Assembly: GCA_002335605.1 (NCBI GenBank)
Contig: BEDY01000005.1
Span: forward strand, 1-64,000
Direction of reading: 5' to 3'
Origin: Prillingera fragicola
Taxonomy: Eukaryota; Basidiomycota; Tremellomycetes; Trichosporonales; Trichosporonaceae
Length of the DNA stretch: 64,000 bases
Under the pieces are notes generated by a model. It was not told the origin of the DNA and ran no database searches. It worked only from the letters and a program-made list of their open reading frames with translations. Made by a program: the position numbers and the translations under genes. Below are positions 1 through 12,127 of the stretch, piece after piece; positions within the stretch are counted from its first letter, which is position 1, and the number at the start of each line of letters is the position of its first letter.

Positions 1-1446
<1,446 letters not shown>

Positions 1447-2980
1447 TTAAAGCGACTGCTCAAACTTCCAGTCCTCGGCAAGCTCCTTCTCGACCATGGC
1501 AGCAATCTCGGGGGGGCAGGGGCCGAGGGGCAAGCGGCTGGCACCACCAAAGCCCTTGCCGACAAAGGTGTCGAGAGCGTGCTTGGTACCCTGGATACCG
1601 GCCTTGACAATGATAAAGTCGGAACGGGCGACGCGGTCCTGGAGGACAAGCGCCTCGGCCATGGCCTTGGCGTCACCGTTGATGCCGGCGACAGCCTGGG
1701 TGTAGAGGCGGTTGATGGTCTTGGGGAAGACGTTGCCGGTGCCGGTGATGCAGCCCTGGTGGCGCGCAACGAGGGCGGGGAGGAGCCTGGAGTGTCAGAA
1801 CACGGACGAGGGTGATGGCCAGTAGAGCCTCTGGGAGCTCTACGAGCTGGATGAGAATACTCACGACTCGGAGAAGCCGGGGAGGACCTGGAACTGGCCA
1901 GTAGCAGTGGTAGACTTGAGGAAGGAACCCTGCTTGGCGAGGTACTCGGAGGTCTGGGTGTAGCCGGCGAGACGCTGGCCCTTGCCAATCATGGCGCAGG
2001 TGAGCTTGGCGCCAAAGCAGTTGGGGTGGTTGGCGAGGGCGATGAGCTCGTCCGAGTTCAGGTCGATGCCGGCAGCAGCGCCACTGTGGGGTTAGTACTT
2101 GTACGAGCAAGGCGAGTGTAGGGTGGGAGCGGGGATAGTTCAGGCGGCATGTCCACTGAGCGGGGCCACCATCCACTGAGCGAGGCAGCACCAAGCTGGC
2201 CCAACTTCCAGGCGCTTACAGCTCCTAGCCACATTAAGACTCACGGGAAGTTGTAAATCATGACAGGGAGAGGCGAAGCGTCCATGACCTTGTTGAAGAA
2301 ACCAAGGATGGCGGCGCGGTCACGGCCCATGGCAAAGGCAAAGTAGCCGGGGCAGATGACGATCGAGTGGGTGGCGCCAGCAGCGGCGGCGTCGTGGGCG
2401 AGCTCGATGGTGGTGGCTGCCGAGCCGCCTGGGGGTTGTTAGCTCTGACGCATGTGCTTGCTGGGTGCTAGACGGGGAGGTGGCGTGGGGAGCTGGGAGG
2501 CTGGAGGTGGACTTTGAGGTGGTGGGGCGAGTGGGGGAGTGGGGGAGCTCGCTGACTGTGCTTTTTGCTAACTCGTCGCGAAGTGCATCCTGTAGTGAGG
2601 AGACAACTGGCAGACAGTATGCTCCCCGCTACAACGTTGCGTGTGCTCGCTACCTCCGAGCCACTGCTCCTCACCACCAACAGCCCAAGCCGCGGAGAAG
2701 GAAGAAGACACTTACCACCGGTACCAACAAGCAGAGGGGTGCCCTGGAATCCAGCGCCGTCGAGGGCCTTGCGGCCAGTCTCGACGACCGCGCGACGCTC
2801 CTCGCGCGAGAGATGCGAGGCCTCGCCGTTAGTGCCGAGGAGGACGATACCGACGCCGGCCTCGGCGAGACGGACGACCTGGCGCGCGAGCGCGGCGTGG
2901 TCGACCTCGTCCGAGGTCGTGAAGGGGGTGGTGAGGGGGACGGAGACGCCGTTGAGCCAGGCCTTGGTGGTGGTGGTCAT
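1447..2980 (-). CDS. Dihydrodipicolinate synthase/4-hydroxy-2-oxoglutarate aldolase family protein (DapA-like)
   Basis: The four-exon model is complement(1447..1786, 1865..2083, 2245..2428, 2716..2980), giving 335 aa. It is a class I (Schiff-base) TIM-barrel aldolase/lyase of the DapA family. Visible family marks are GTNGE near residue 50 (the substrate-carboxylate loop), YNFP near 147 (the catalytic Tyr region) and GAKLT, whose Lys should form the imine with pyruvate or a related keto acid. The length is normal for the family. Fungi make lysine by the aminoadipate route, so a true DHDPS role is unlikely; 4-hydroxy-2-oxoglutarate aldolase or a sugar-acid (keto-deoxy) aldolase is more plausible. 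The start at 2980 gives a short N-terminus straight into the barrel, with no targeting peptide. The first two introns are long (287 and 161 nt) against 78 nt for the last. The exact substrate cannot be told from sequence. Confidence 0.88.
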
Positions 2981-3881
2981 TTTTGCTTTGATTACTGGGG
3001 AGGATGGGGTAAGAGAGGTGTAAGTGAGGAGAGAACTGTGGATGGAAGAGAGAGAGGAAGAGAGAGAGACCGAGGGATTGATCAACTGACTGTGGATGCA
3101 ACGGCCCGGGGGTGGGCGGTTCGGTCCGGGCTCCCGGCAGACCGCGGCATGTCTTTGTTGCGAGGCATTCGCTGCGGCTATGCGCTCAAGCACTGGGGTC
3201 TACTGGGCTCTCTCTGCGCTACAGCATGCATATGGCGAGGTGGTAAGCCTGCCGAGGCTGGGGGGATGCATAGGAGCTATCTGCAGGGTCAAACTGGGGG
3301 GTAGGCGCCGCGTTGGCCCGGGACCCGTGCAATGCCGCTCGTTGCCGCTTTTTTTATTTGGGTGGGCGGATAAGTCCGTTCCACTTATGCTGGAGGCAGC
3401 AGCACGCCTCGCCCTCGCTATGCATGATGGCGCGCATGCCGAGTGGGGGAGGATGAGATGCATTCCTATAAGAAGTCGTCGGGAGGGGGATGTACGGTTG
3501 CTATCTAACGGTACGGCGTGTGCGCCGATGCGCGCCGATGTAGGGCTCGGTTTTCTCCTGCACTTTGGTCGGTCACCACTGAAGTAGTCCGCAAAGCTCC
3601 AACGCTCTAACCGCTGTTGTGTTCAAGTGTCTTACTAGCTCGCCGCATCGGCAGCTGACGGCGTACACTGATCGCCCAGATAACTGCCGGTCAGCCTTGA
3701 AGCCAGCGGCAATGTGCTGGCTATGAGAACTCGTCAGAATGTCCGTTGACGGATTTGAGCGAGTGCGAATGGCGCCTCGGATGGGCTCGGTCCGAGAGCA
3801 TTGGATACTGAGATACATTTGACGTCCCCTTGGTCTACAATGATTCTCGGGCTCAAGCTGGCTGAACCAAATGAACACTGG
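2981..3881. other. Intergenic: promoter of the DapA-like gene and 3' region of the ADH gene
   Basis: About 900 bases lie between two minus-strand genes. The part just above 2980 (roughly 2990-3090 on the plus strand) is purine-rich, which reads as pyrimidine-rich on the minus strand; CT-rich leaders of this kind precede many start codons in this window. No further gene, RNA or repeat could be supported. Confidence 0.4.
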
Positions 3882-3889
3882 CTACTTTC

Positions 3890-5159
3890 TCACTGCATTG
3901 TCAGCTCTTGCCTCATGTGTGACTTACTGTCAATAACAACCCGGCCGGCAATCTCCCCCTTTCTCATTCTTTCGTACGTCGCCTCAAGCTCACTCAACGG
4001 TTTGACCTCGACGGGCACCTTGACCAAGCCAGCTGCCGCCATTCGGAGCGCTTCGAGTGCGTCCAAGCGGTTTCCAACAAACACACCTTGCAGGCGCTTC
4101 ATCTCACGAACAGTGGGCAGAAGGGGGACCTCGATGGTGATACCCGGCAGACCGACAATCATCACACTGCCCTTGGGGCGGATGTAGGCCATGGCCACCT
4201 GGTACGGCTCGGCTGCAGGAGCCGTGACAATGGCAGAGGAGGGGCCTCGGCCGTCCGGAGTCGCTGCTTTAATCCTTGTTGTCAGCTCCTTCTTCCATTG
4301 AGAACTTACGCAGCAACAATGTCCTTGGTCTCCTTGTAATCAATCCACACATCCGCACCCATCTCCTTGCACATGTCCTGCTTGCTCTTGCCAGAGTCGA
4401 CGGCAATAACGCGCATCCCCATGGCTTTAGCATATTGGATAGCCAGCGTGCCGAGGCCCCCGCCCGCCCCAGGGATAGCCACCCAGTCGCCTGCTCGCAC
4501 GCCACTGTCTTTTAGCGCGCGGTACACTGTGACACCGGCGCAGAGGATGGGGGCAGCTTGTGGGAGGTCGAGGCCGTCGGGGATGGGCGTGAGTTGGGAG
4601 GTGTACGATGGACAGCTGCAGTGTGAGCTCTTTAGCTTCAAGGCAGCACCTTAAACGTACTATTGCTGAAACGTTCCAGGAGCGCTCAAGCCTGCGTATT
4701 TGACCTTGAGGCACAGCTGGTCCTCGCCCTCGTAGCAGTAGTCGCACTGGTTGCATGACCCGGCAACATATTTGATTCCAACTGCGGTGTCAGATTCCCA
4801 ATCACACCTTTCACGCACCAATGTCACCAATCTTGATCTCGCTCAGGTCATCATTCTTCGCAACGACAATGCCAACCCCCTCGTGCCCAACAATGGCAGG
4901 ACGAGGGACACGAGCTCCCCAGTCATCGTCGACGAGGTGAAGGTCCGAGTAGCACACCCCCGAGTAGAGGATCTTGACAAGTGCTTGGCCTGTTGGGTCA
5001 GAAGTTGCGTTAGGAGTGCCGCAAACCAGCGCCGTTCAACATACCAAGCTCGAGGTCCTCGGCCTGCACGACGGGAATCTCCTCAATGACGGTCCCCGCT
5101 GCGGCGGTGTGGGAGATGCCAGCGAGTTGAGCTTTGGGAATGGCTTCGATATCAGGCAT
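3890..5159 (-). CDS. Zinc-dependent medium-chain alcohol dehydrogenase
   Basis: The five-exon model is complement(3890..4274, 4310..4615, 4661..4781, 4819..4989, 5045..5159), giving 365 aa. It oxidises alcohols or reduces aldehydes with NAD(P), probably in the cytosol. Catalytic zinc ligands C51 and H74 (GHEGVG) are present, with a third in the ILCAG motif. The structural zinc loop is complete at C105, C108, C111 and C119. The cofactor glycine motif reads GAGGGLG. The closest match in style is fungal ADH1 to ADH3. No mitochondrial presequence is evident from the start at 5159. The introns are tiny (35-55 nt). The 3' end is ambiguous: a consensus GTAAGT...CTGAC...CAG intron at 3893-3927, exactly 35 nt like its neighbour intron at 4275-4309, would replace the last residues with a short tail ending in MRK and a stop at 3882. 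Confidence 0.92.
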
Positions 5160-5653
5160 GGTGTTATGATCAGAGCTGCCAATGAGCAAGAGGACTTCAA
5201 ATGCAAGAAGAAGTGCAACGGTACAGCACCGAACGGACTGCTCGGGGCCGGCTGGTGGAGGTGGAGGTTGACCCGGTGTCACGTGACATCAAGGACGGCA
5301 CTACCTCACCCACGAGCTTTCTCTCCCTATGCATTTATTCTTCCTTTACCAATACTTTGAAGCAGCAGAAAGAGATACGCGGGGTGGTTAAGCACCACGA
5401 ACGACGCGTCCTCTGCGTTCAGCGTGACCAACTCGGCCGTGATGGAGCGCATTGACTGGCAAAGGGGGGCACACTGTGATGCCCCTCCTGTTCGTGTGCA
5501 AGTCAACGTGGAGCCATCCTTCTATTCTCAACATGATCTGTCTCTCACTTCTCACTTTGCCCTCATTCACATCTTTCACTCTAACGCATCTCTCAACCAA
5601 CGAGCCTCATCAACCCTCATCGACCCTCTCCCAAAGCCGACAGCTCAACCACC
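5160..5653. promoter_or_regulatory. Divergent promoter region between ADH and the F-box-like gene
   Basis: This 494-base gap separates two divergently transcribed genes, so it must hold both promoters. The last 150 bases before 5654 are strongly CT-rich, a typical leader in this genome. No TATA box or named binding site stands out. Confidence 0.45.
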
Positions 5654-6667
5654 ATGTCCACGCCATCCGTCGACTCCTCTTCCGGCCTCTCTTCGCAGAC
5701 AACCTTGCTCGACCACGCCGCCTTTCCGCACATCATCCACCGCATTCTTCAGTATGCCCCCAGCGACTCCCTGCTCGTCTGGCGAAGCACCTCACGGAAG
5801 AACAAGGATGACGCCGACCGGCTCCTCTGGTCCCACATCTACTACCCTGTGCCAGGGAATGGCCTGGCCGCCCTGCCCTACGCTCGCGACCCAGTCGGTG
5901 ATGGTTTTAGCTCACCATTTTCGTGCCACCGGCTTCCTCTGGACCAATGTTATGCCTACCCGCGGTATCCTTGCGTGCTCGACGTTGATCGCGCCCCCAT
6001 TGAATGGAGGGGTTATCAGACAGTTTTAAGCCCTGTCCTGCGTGAGACAGCACACACGTTCCGTCGACGTCTTGGGAGGTGTAGTTGGGGCGATCCGGAG
6101 CTGGGCCTCGACTCCGCTGAGATTCCCCAATCGGCGACAAAGGTGGTCACAATCCACGGATGGCGGAGGGATGTCACGTTTACGTGGCCACCCGAGTTGC
6201 TTCACGAGAAGCTCACCGCATGGGTGGTCACTCTGCTCATATCGCTCGAGTGTGAACCACAGCGGCCAGCCAGCACCTACTATGGCCCCTGCCCGATCTA
6301 CCACCCTCCGACTCTCACCACTGTTACATTCATCATCCGCAACGTGACGGACGACCAGAATCCCCGCGAGTACCAGCAGTCCGTATGGAGTTATATCATC
6401 AAGCAGGGCGCTATTCTCCTCCACACCCTCGTCGCCTACCCCAACTACGAGACCAAATACACTCTTGTCTGGGACGCCTCTCCAAACAACCGCGATTGCA
6501 CAGGCAAGACCGAGCACGAGGCTGTCTTGGAGCAGCTCTTCAGGCAGCTTTCAGCAACGCTGTTAGCTCGTATTGTCGGACAGGAGCATCGTCTGAGGAC
6601 GCTCAGTGTTAACGACTACCGCGCTGAGGTCGGTGAAGCGCAGTTTGCCCTGGAGACGCAGGAGTGA
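5654..6667 (+). CDS. F-box-like domain protein, fungal lineage-specific family
   Basis: This is a single-exon gene of 337 aa. Residues about 20-60 fit a degenerate F-box: a Phe-Pro, two Ile-rich helix turns, then LLVWRSTSRKNKDDAD, which resembles the 'LL.LR.TSR...D.VD' core of F-box-like proteins. The rest has no recognised repeat (no LRR or WD40) but is rich in Trp/Tyr beta segments. By analogy it may recruit Skp1 and a substrate to an SCF ubiquitin ligase; that role is inferred only. The start is supported by the context CCACCATG and a CT-rich leader. The protein at 16156-17132 carries the same core pattern, so the two are probably distant paralogues. Confidence 0.75.
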   Translation: MSTPSVDSSSGLSSQTTLLDHAAFPHIIHRILQYAPSDSLLVWRSTSRKNKDDADRLLWSHIYYPVPGNGLAALPYARDPVGDGFSSPFSCHRLPLDQCYAYPRYPCVLDVDRAPIEWRGYQTVLSPVLRETAHTFRRRLGRCSWGDPELGLDSAEIPQSATKVVTIHGWRRDVTFTWPPELLHEKLTAWVVTLLISLECEPQRPASTYYGPCPIYHPPTLTTVTFIIRNVTDDQNPREYQQSVWSYIIKQGAILLHTLVAYPNYETKYTLVWDASPNNRDCTGKTEHEAVLEQLFRQLSATLLARIVGQEHRLRTLSVNDYRAEVGEAQFALETQE

Positions 6668-9255
6668 AGACCTAGTTTGGCAGGCTGAGCGAACCTCAGC
6701 TCACGAGAAGGGGTGCTACCTCGTGTCGCCTCAGTTTACTGCGTCATCAGTCTCACTGGTTATTTGCATGTAGATACAACCCGTTTGTCAGTTTCCCAGC
6801 GCGCCTCTTACGATCAGCCATAACACGTTATTCACCACAGACGCTTCACCGACCACAATTAGTTCCCTTGAACGTTCTCAAAGAGTGGCTTGCAAAGGCA
6901 GCGAGTCATTTCGCCTGTGCTGTTCGCGCGCACGAGCAGCAACAAGAACATTTACACAACCTCCGTCCACATCCACCACAATGAGGAATATGCCGCACAC
7001 GTCTTACCCGCTTACCATCAGAATGGTCGGCCCAGATCTCGGGTGTCTTGAACGCTAGGTTAATGATAACGGCATGGATTGCCGCAAGGTGGTTGCTCCG
7101 CGGAAACGTGCATTCAGGCTATGCTGATCGTTTGGTGAGCTTTGGTGACTGTACATTTGCTGCTTGTGAGCTAAGCTGAGTGGATCGATACAGAGCAGGT
7201 CGCGCTTGATTCTAGGTGTGTCGGGCACTGTTGCACCCTTCATTCGATATGCGCTGAGTTTAGCGGAATGTCGTGCAACCAGCTCCAGCCAGGGAGGAAC
7301 AGCATTGTCTCCTGCCAGATGGACGAGGAGGTAAAGTTAATGCAGGTTTGGCAGCCCTCGACGGCCGCTCGCTCCAGATTGGCCGGCTTGCCGCCAGCCG
7401 CCAAGATCGCAGCCATTCGCGGAGCTTCACACAGCCAATCCACGCCTTGCCACAATAAACCAGACCTGCAGCAGTGTATCGAGCTCCCAGCTAGGTCGCA
7501 GGAACAATGCATAAGGCAGCAGCAGACTCTCCCCGAGTGTATCGTGGCCATCAGGTGTTCGCCCCCAAACGAGAAGGCATCTTCGACGCTGGTTTCAAGT
7601 GCCCGCCGTATGTCCCCCTGCCTTCCCCATCTGTACCTATATGCGCAATGCGTGCACAGCCGCCGCTCCTGGATATTCTAGATGTAGTCTCCCAAAGCTC
7701 TGTACATGACTCTGACATGGATACGGTCACGCTAGCCTGGTACCTGCACATCGACTCGGCCCCTCCCATACCCCGTTCGTCCCAGCAGTACCCGCCGTTG
7801 CCGCTGGAAGTCGCGATTTGCTCGGACAATGCTCGGTGGCTCCCGCCGCTCGCCTCCTACCAGACTCTGCGGCATGTTACCCCCTCCTCCTCATCTTGTG
7901 CGGGTCTCTCACGGTCGAGACCTACGCTGCCCGCTGCCAGCCTGCTCTGTGCACTGCGGATCAACACTGGCCTGCAGACCAACTGGGTGCTAGTCTGAGT
8001 ACCGAAGGGGGCGTGAGGTCGATCCCACAGGCACTCTCCGGGACCTCGTTTCCCTGAATAATCCAGGGCATAGTAACTTGCTCACCGGACATTTGGGTCA
8101 GAAGAGATGGCAACAGCGCTGGGACAGTGCTGGAGAGTGGTGACGTCGCAGCGGGGACTGGTGGTGAACTCGAAGGGAAAGAGATTGTCACAAAATGGTT
8201 CCCGAGACCTGGATCCTCGTGTGGGCTGTAATGTTCAGATGAATGGTCTTGACGCTGTGGTGGAAGAGTGCAGCAAGCAACTATTCTCAAGTATGTTCTG
8301 AAGTTTGGGCAGGATGATCCTCGGCCAAGTGCACACTTTTTTGCAACAGTAACGTCAGCCGACGACACAGTATGACCTTGTTTTGATACAAGAGGGGGGC
8401 AACGATGCCCAGCACATGAGCAGAAGTGGCCTCGAGGCCACTAAGCAGGGGACGACCCAGACTTTGACATTCCTGAAGAACCGGACCTCTGGTTCGTAGC
8501 CCTGGCACAACCCTTGGGCTGCTGCACCCTCGAAGTTTTGACAGACGACTCGTGCCTCGGCCCCAGAGCTGATCAGTATTCGGTAGTGCTGCACCCAGCT
8601 GGAGAGCAACGGTGATGATCCAATCCGTCCTGTCCAACGGATCTCATCGTGCGGGCAAGGATCGAGAGATCGGTTGCAGGTTGTTTGAGGGAGGGAACAA
8701 TGTGGCGTAGGGCCTTGCTGCGCTGACTGTCAATGTCCTCGTCAGTGGCACTGGCGACAGCAACAGTCGCTTGCGGTTTAAGCATTTTAAGACCCCTCTC
8801 ACCTGCCTCCCGCCTCCTACATGTGACGAGCATGACTGAATTGAGCAGCAAGCATAAGAGCATCATCGAGCGTACCTGCCAAAAGAGACAAGGGAGAGCC
8901 GAGAAAGTGTCAAGATGAAGGCACAACATGCTCAGGGAAGGCAGGGACCGACGGGACGGGTTCATCCACTCCCGCCCTATCCAGATTGCAGCCTGGCCAC
9001 CTGCCAAAAGATCTTGAGGTCATCATGCACTGGCATGCATCCCGGCAGGGTCAACAGCAATTCCTCTAGCGAGCAACATGACCTTTGTGCAGAGCTCAGG
9101 CGAGCAGGTGTCAAATATAACCTACCAACTGCCTGTCTCTGTACCTCTGTTCCCCATTCGTTTCCACCACCAACTATAGTGACACTTTCAGCCAAGAGCG
9201 CTCGCAGGCGACACTCGCCCACACCCAACCCAACTCCCCCCAGCCCCTGCCCACC
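6668..9255. other. Gene-poor intergenic stretch
   Basis: About 2.6 kb has no supportable gene. Open frames of 70-160 codons occur on both strands (for example 7507-7998 plus and 7961-8368 minus), but none shows a domain, good start context or consistent splice signals, and the composition looks lower in GC than the flanking genes. The last 100 bases are CT-rich and form the leader of the gene at 9256. Confidence 0.45.
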
Positions 9256-9600
9256 ATGCGCCTCTTCGCCCTCGCCCTCATCGCCCTCCCCCAGGCCCTC
9301 GCCATCCCCCTCTTCACCCCCTCCGAAGCCCAGCTCGAGCCCCGCACTGACACCACAATACGTGTCAACTGCCACAGCGGCCCCGGCACACACTACCCCG
9401 TCAAATGGTACTACGCTGGCGGTGACGAGATCCGCATCCCCTGCCGCCGTCGCGGCGAGAGCATCGACGGCGAGGACCAGTGGGCAGCGACCCAGCACGG
9501 GTGCTTTGTTCACCACGCCATCGTCCAGCAGGGCACGCTTTGGTGGGGACCTCCTGCGACCAAGCCTGATCTGTGCCCTCGTGTTCCCCACCCCGCATAG
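9256..9600 (+). CDS. Small secreted cysteine-containing protein with SH3-like fold
   Basis: This is a single-exon gene of 114 aa. The first 16 residues (MRLFALALIALPQALA) are a clear signal peptide. The mature part begins after a short acidic/proline stretch and contains the motif NCHSGPGTHYPV, typical of bacterial-type SH3 (SH3b) domains found in many small secreted fungal proteins, followed by a second strand ending WAATQHGCFVHHAIV. Four cysteines could form two disulfides. Such domains often bind cell-wall material, but no ligand can be assigned here. The start lies in the context CCACCATG after a CT-rich leader, and the stop at 9598 gives a compact protein. It sits alone between two gene-poor stretches. 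Confidence 0.8.
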   Translation: MRLFALALIALPQALAIPLFTPSEAQLEPRTDTTIRVNCHSGPGTHYPVKWYYAGGDEIRIPCRRRGESIDGEDQWAATQHGCFVHHAIVQQGTLWWGPPATKPDLCPRVPHPA

Positions 9601-11637
9601 CACCGCCGTCGCTGGGCCTATCACAGCCAGGATCAACACAGCTCCGTCACCGCGAGACGACACCGGAGCAACAAGCATGCTGGATCATGCCACGACACTT
9701 TTCGTTAGCATCACCAATAATGTACGTACAACGACAGCATGTCTGTGAGGGGACAACAACTGACTTGCCACAGAATCTGTTATTCTCCATAAAGGTTGTA
9801 AATCAACAGCCATGACGAAGCCCGCCACGGCGACGCACCAGGCTCTCCACCTACAGCTGTCACGATTGGTGTCCAGCTCATTGAGAAGCCTGCGAAACGC
9901 AGCCAGGCGCATGTCTTGAAGACCACGCTACGACCTTCTCTCTTGCATCTCGGCACCGCCACGGGCCGGTCGCCATTGTTATTGTTATAGACCATCGCTG
10001 CGCGCATACGAGACCGCCAGCGCATCATGCATTATTACTCTGTCCAGTACTTGGAGTATCTTGTGCGGCGTCTGTGGGCGAGTCAAGTGTCATGCTGGTG
10101 ACTACTCACCTCTCGTTCATGAAATCCAAGTGTTACAGTGTTACATTTCGAGAGGCACCAGGACCGGATCCCGCAAAGCTCTGTCCAGGTCCTCTGGAGT
10201 CGACTCCTTTCACGAGCTGTGCATGGTGATGTGCATGGTTCTCTTCTGTTCATTTAGCTAGCAGTGTCATGATACGCACGCCTTGCTTGCATTATTGACG
10301 GTCGATGAGCTCGTCGCAAGCATTGGATCCCAATGTTGCCACTCACAGCCACTCAGGGTTCGTTTATCACCACCACTCCATCCACCCAGCGTGAACGTCG
10401 TCTCCCTTTGCCCTCGGATTCAACCTCAAACCCTGATCCCGAGGTTTGGGAGGGTAGTCTCGGCGTCCCATTCTATGCTGGGAGGTCACCCACGCACGCC
10501 GAGAGGTAATCCGCCAGAGGTCTTTGGGGCCAATGCTGTGCTGTTCCGGGACATTGGTTGGGACCCGAAACGCCACCTAGCCTTAACGGTAGGTTGTCGT
10601 ACGAATGGACGGGAAGGGTATGACAGGTCTGTGTCATGTGTAGTGGCGCTTGTGATGGTCTGGTTGGCGCGTCGTACGAACATTACCTGGACGCCATAAA
10701 GTCTATTGTGGGCGATTCGCTGCTTTGGCTCGGTCTCGTGGGTGGCGTGGTCAGCGGACACTGGCAGATTGCTACCAGTTGGGGACATCGTTATTCGGTT
10801 ACGTTGCAGCCATGGTCAGCGTTCCAGGTTTCGTTGTCTGACGACACTGTTCTAGCAAGCGTGGCTGATTTAATTCTGGAATTAATTTGGTCTACATACT
10901 GCAAGTCATTGTCGGCCCCTGCTAGCGGAACTGGGCTTGCTGTTTCTACCAGGTTGCAAACCGGGTGCACATACCGTCTATGCACGCGAGAGGCAAAGTT
11001 AGCCTGGAGGGCAAGCAATGTGGCAATGAGAAATAGGCAAATGCGTTCACTGTGCAATAGGTGATCGTTTCCGTGTATCATTCAACACTATTAAGGTTTG
11101 CCATCACTGCTTGAATGGGCGTGAGGAGGAGGAATGGCAAGAAACTGCCCATGCCAAGGCTAAGCCCCCTGACTCGAGAACGCAAGAGTTAATCAAATAG
11201 GGAACAGGTTAAGCGCTTCAATGTCAGCGGTGGCAGGCTCCCAGTACTCGCCGGGGGACGTTTTTCTCTCCCGGTGTTGGTCAGGGGAGGAGGATAGTGC
11301 TGGTGCAGAAAGACTGAACACCCTATCGAATGCTTCTACTCCACCAAACGAGTTAACGGTAACAGTCAACAGTCTCTCGCATGCTAAAAACAGGAGACAG
11401 TTGAGTGGCAGCGATCCATTGGGCATGTGAGGACAGCCACGGCCAAGTGAGACCAGTTGGTGAATAACATCCTTGTTGTCGCGCGTGCACAACTGTTGAG
11501 CCACAACGAACTATGTCTTCTTCCAATACATCTAATGCCAATCTGCATTGAGCCAACGTGGTTGAACTGGGAGCACCAACAATTCAACACCGACCGCAAC
11601 GGTCAAAAGCAAGCTGTCCACAGCAGAAACATCATTC
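9601..11637. other. Gene-poor intergenic stretch before tRNA-Leu
   Basis: About 2 kb has no supportable coding gene. Open frames up to about 140 codons appear (10283-10699 and 10636-11064 on the plus strand), but they overlap one another in different frames and match no family I recognise. No repeat or RNA gene was seen apart from the tRNA that follows. Confidence 0.45.
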
Positions 11638-11731
11638 GGCGAGATGGCCGAGCGGTCTAAGGCGCTGTGTTAAGGTGTGCTTCAAGCATATCCGCAGTCT
11701 TCGGACGTGGGTTCGAATCCCACTCTCGTCA
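11638..11731 (+). tRNA. tRNA-Leu (anticodon AAG) with a 16-nt intron
   Basis: The acceptor stem GGCGAGA pairs with TCTCGTC (one G-T), followed by discriminator A at 11731. The D arm has TGGCCGAGCGGTCTAAGGC, a class II D arm typical of fungal tRNA-Leu. The anticodon stem CTGTG pairs with CGCAG. The loop reads TT-AAG-G, then a 16-nt intron, then C. The intron contains CTT, complementary to the anticodon, as expected for the anticodon-intron pairing used by the tRNA splicing endonuclease. The T arm is GTGGG TTCGAAT CCCAC. The variable arm is short for a leucine tRNA. Confidence 0.93.
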
Positions 11732-12127
11732 ACAGAGGATTCAGTTCCTCCCAAGCCAAACCTTTTTGCATCCCGTCCGAGCCGCAGACGACGCCGAGCA
11801 CGCTGCCAGGAAGAAGATGAACGGCTGGGGTGGTCGAAAATTGTGGTGCCACTTTATTGCTGACTTTGATTCGGAATGACACGGCATTTGGACCTCCACT
11901 TTGTCTGGTCATGTTCAACCTGAGGCACTTGGCTTGCGGACTGTTCAGTGTTTGAGAATCAGAGGGAGAGTAGGAGCTGCCTACCGGCGCCTCATTATCA
12001 TAGTATGCATCTCTACGTCGTCGCCACGGCGCAGACCGCACCCATGTCTAGTGAACAGGCGAAACACGCCAGTCAGATCATCTCGGTCTCCTCACAGCGC
12101 ACCTCTCCATGCACTCCCTCCATGCGC
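11732..12127. other. Spacer between tRNA-Leu and the RWDD1/Gir2 3' end
   Basis: This 396-base gap holds the downstream region of the tRNA and the 3' UTR of the minus-strand gene ending at 12128. I did not find a clear long T run marking Pol III termination right after the tRNA. No gene was found. Confidence 0.4.

Noticed and set aside
2465..3304. 279-codon plus-strand open frame
   Set aside because: It overlaps the first exon and intron of the DapA-type gene on the other strand and has no recognisable content.
7507..8368. Frames of 135-163 codons on both strands
   Set aside because: They overlap in conflicting frames, with no domain, poor start context and lower GC than real genes nearby.
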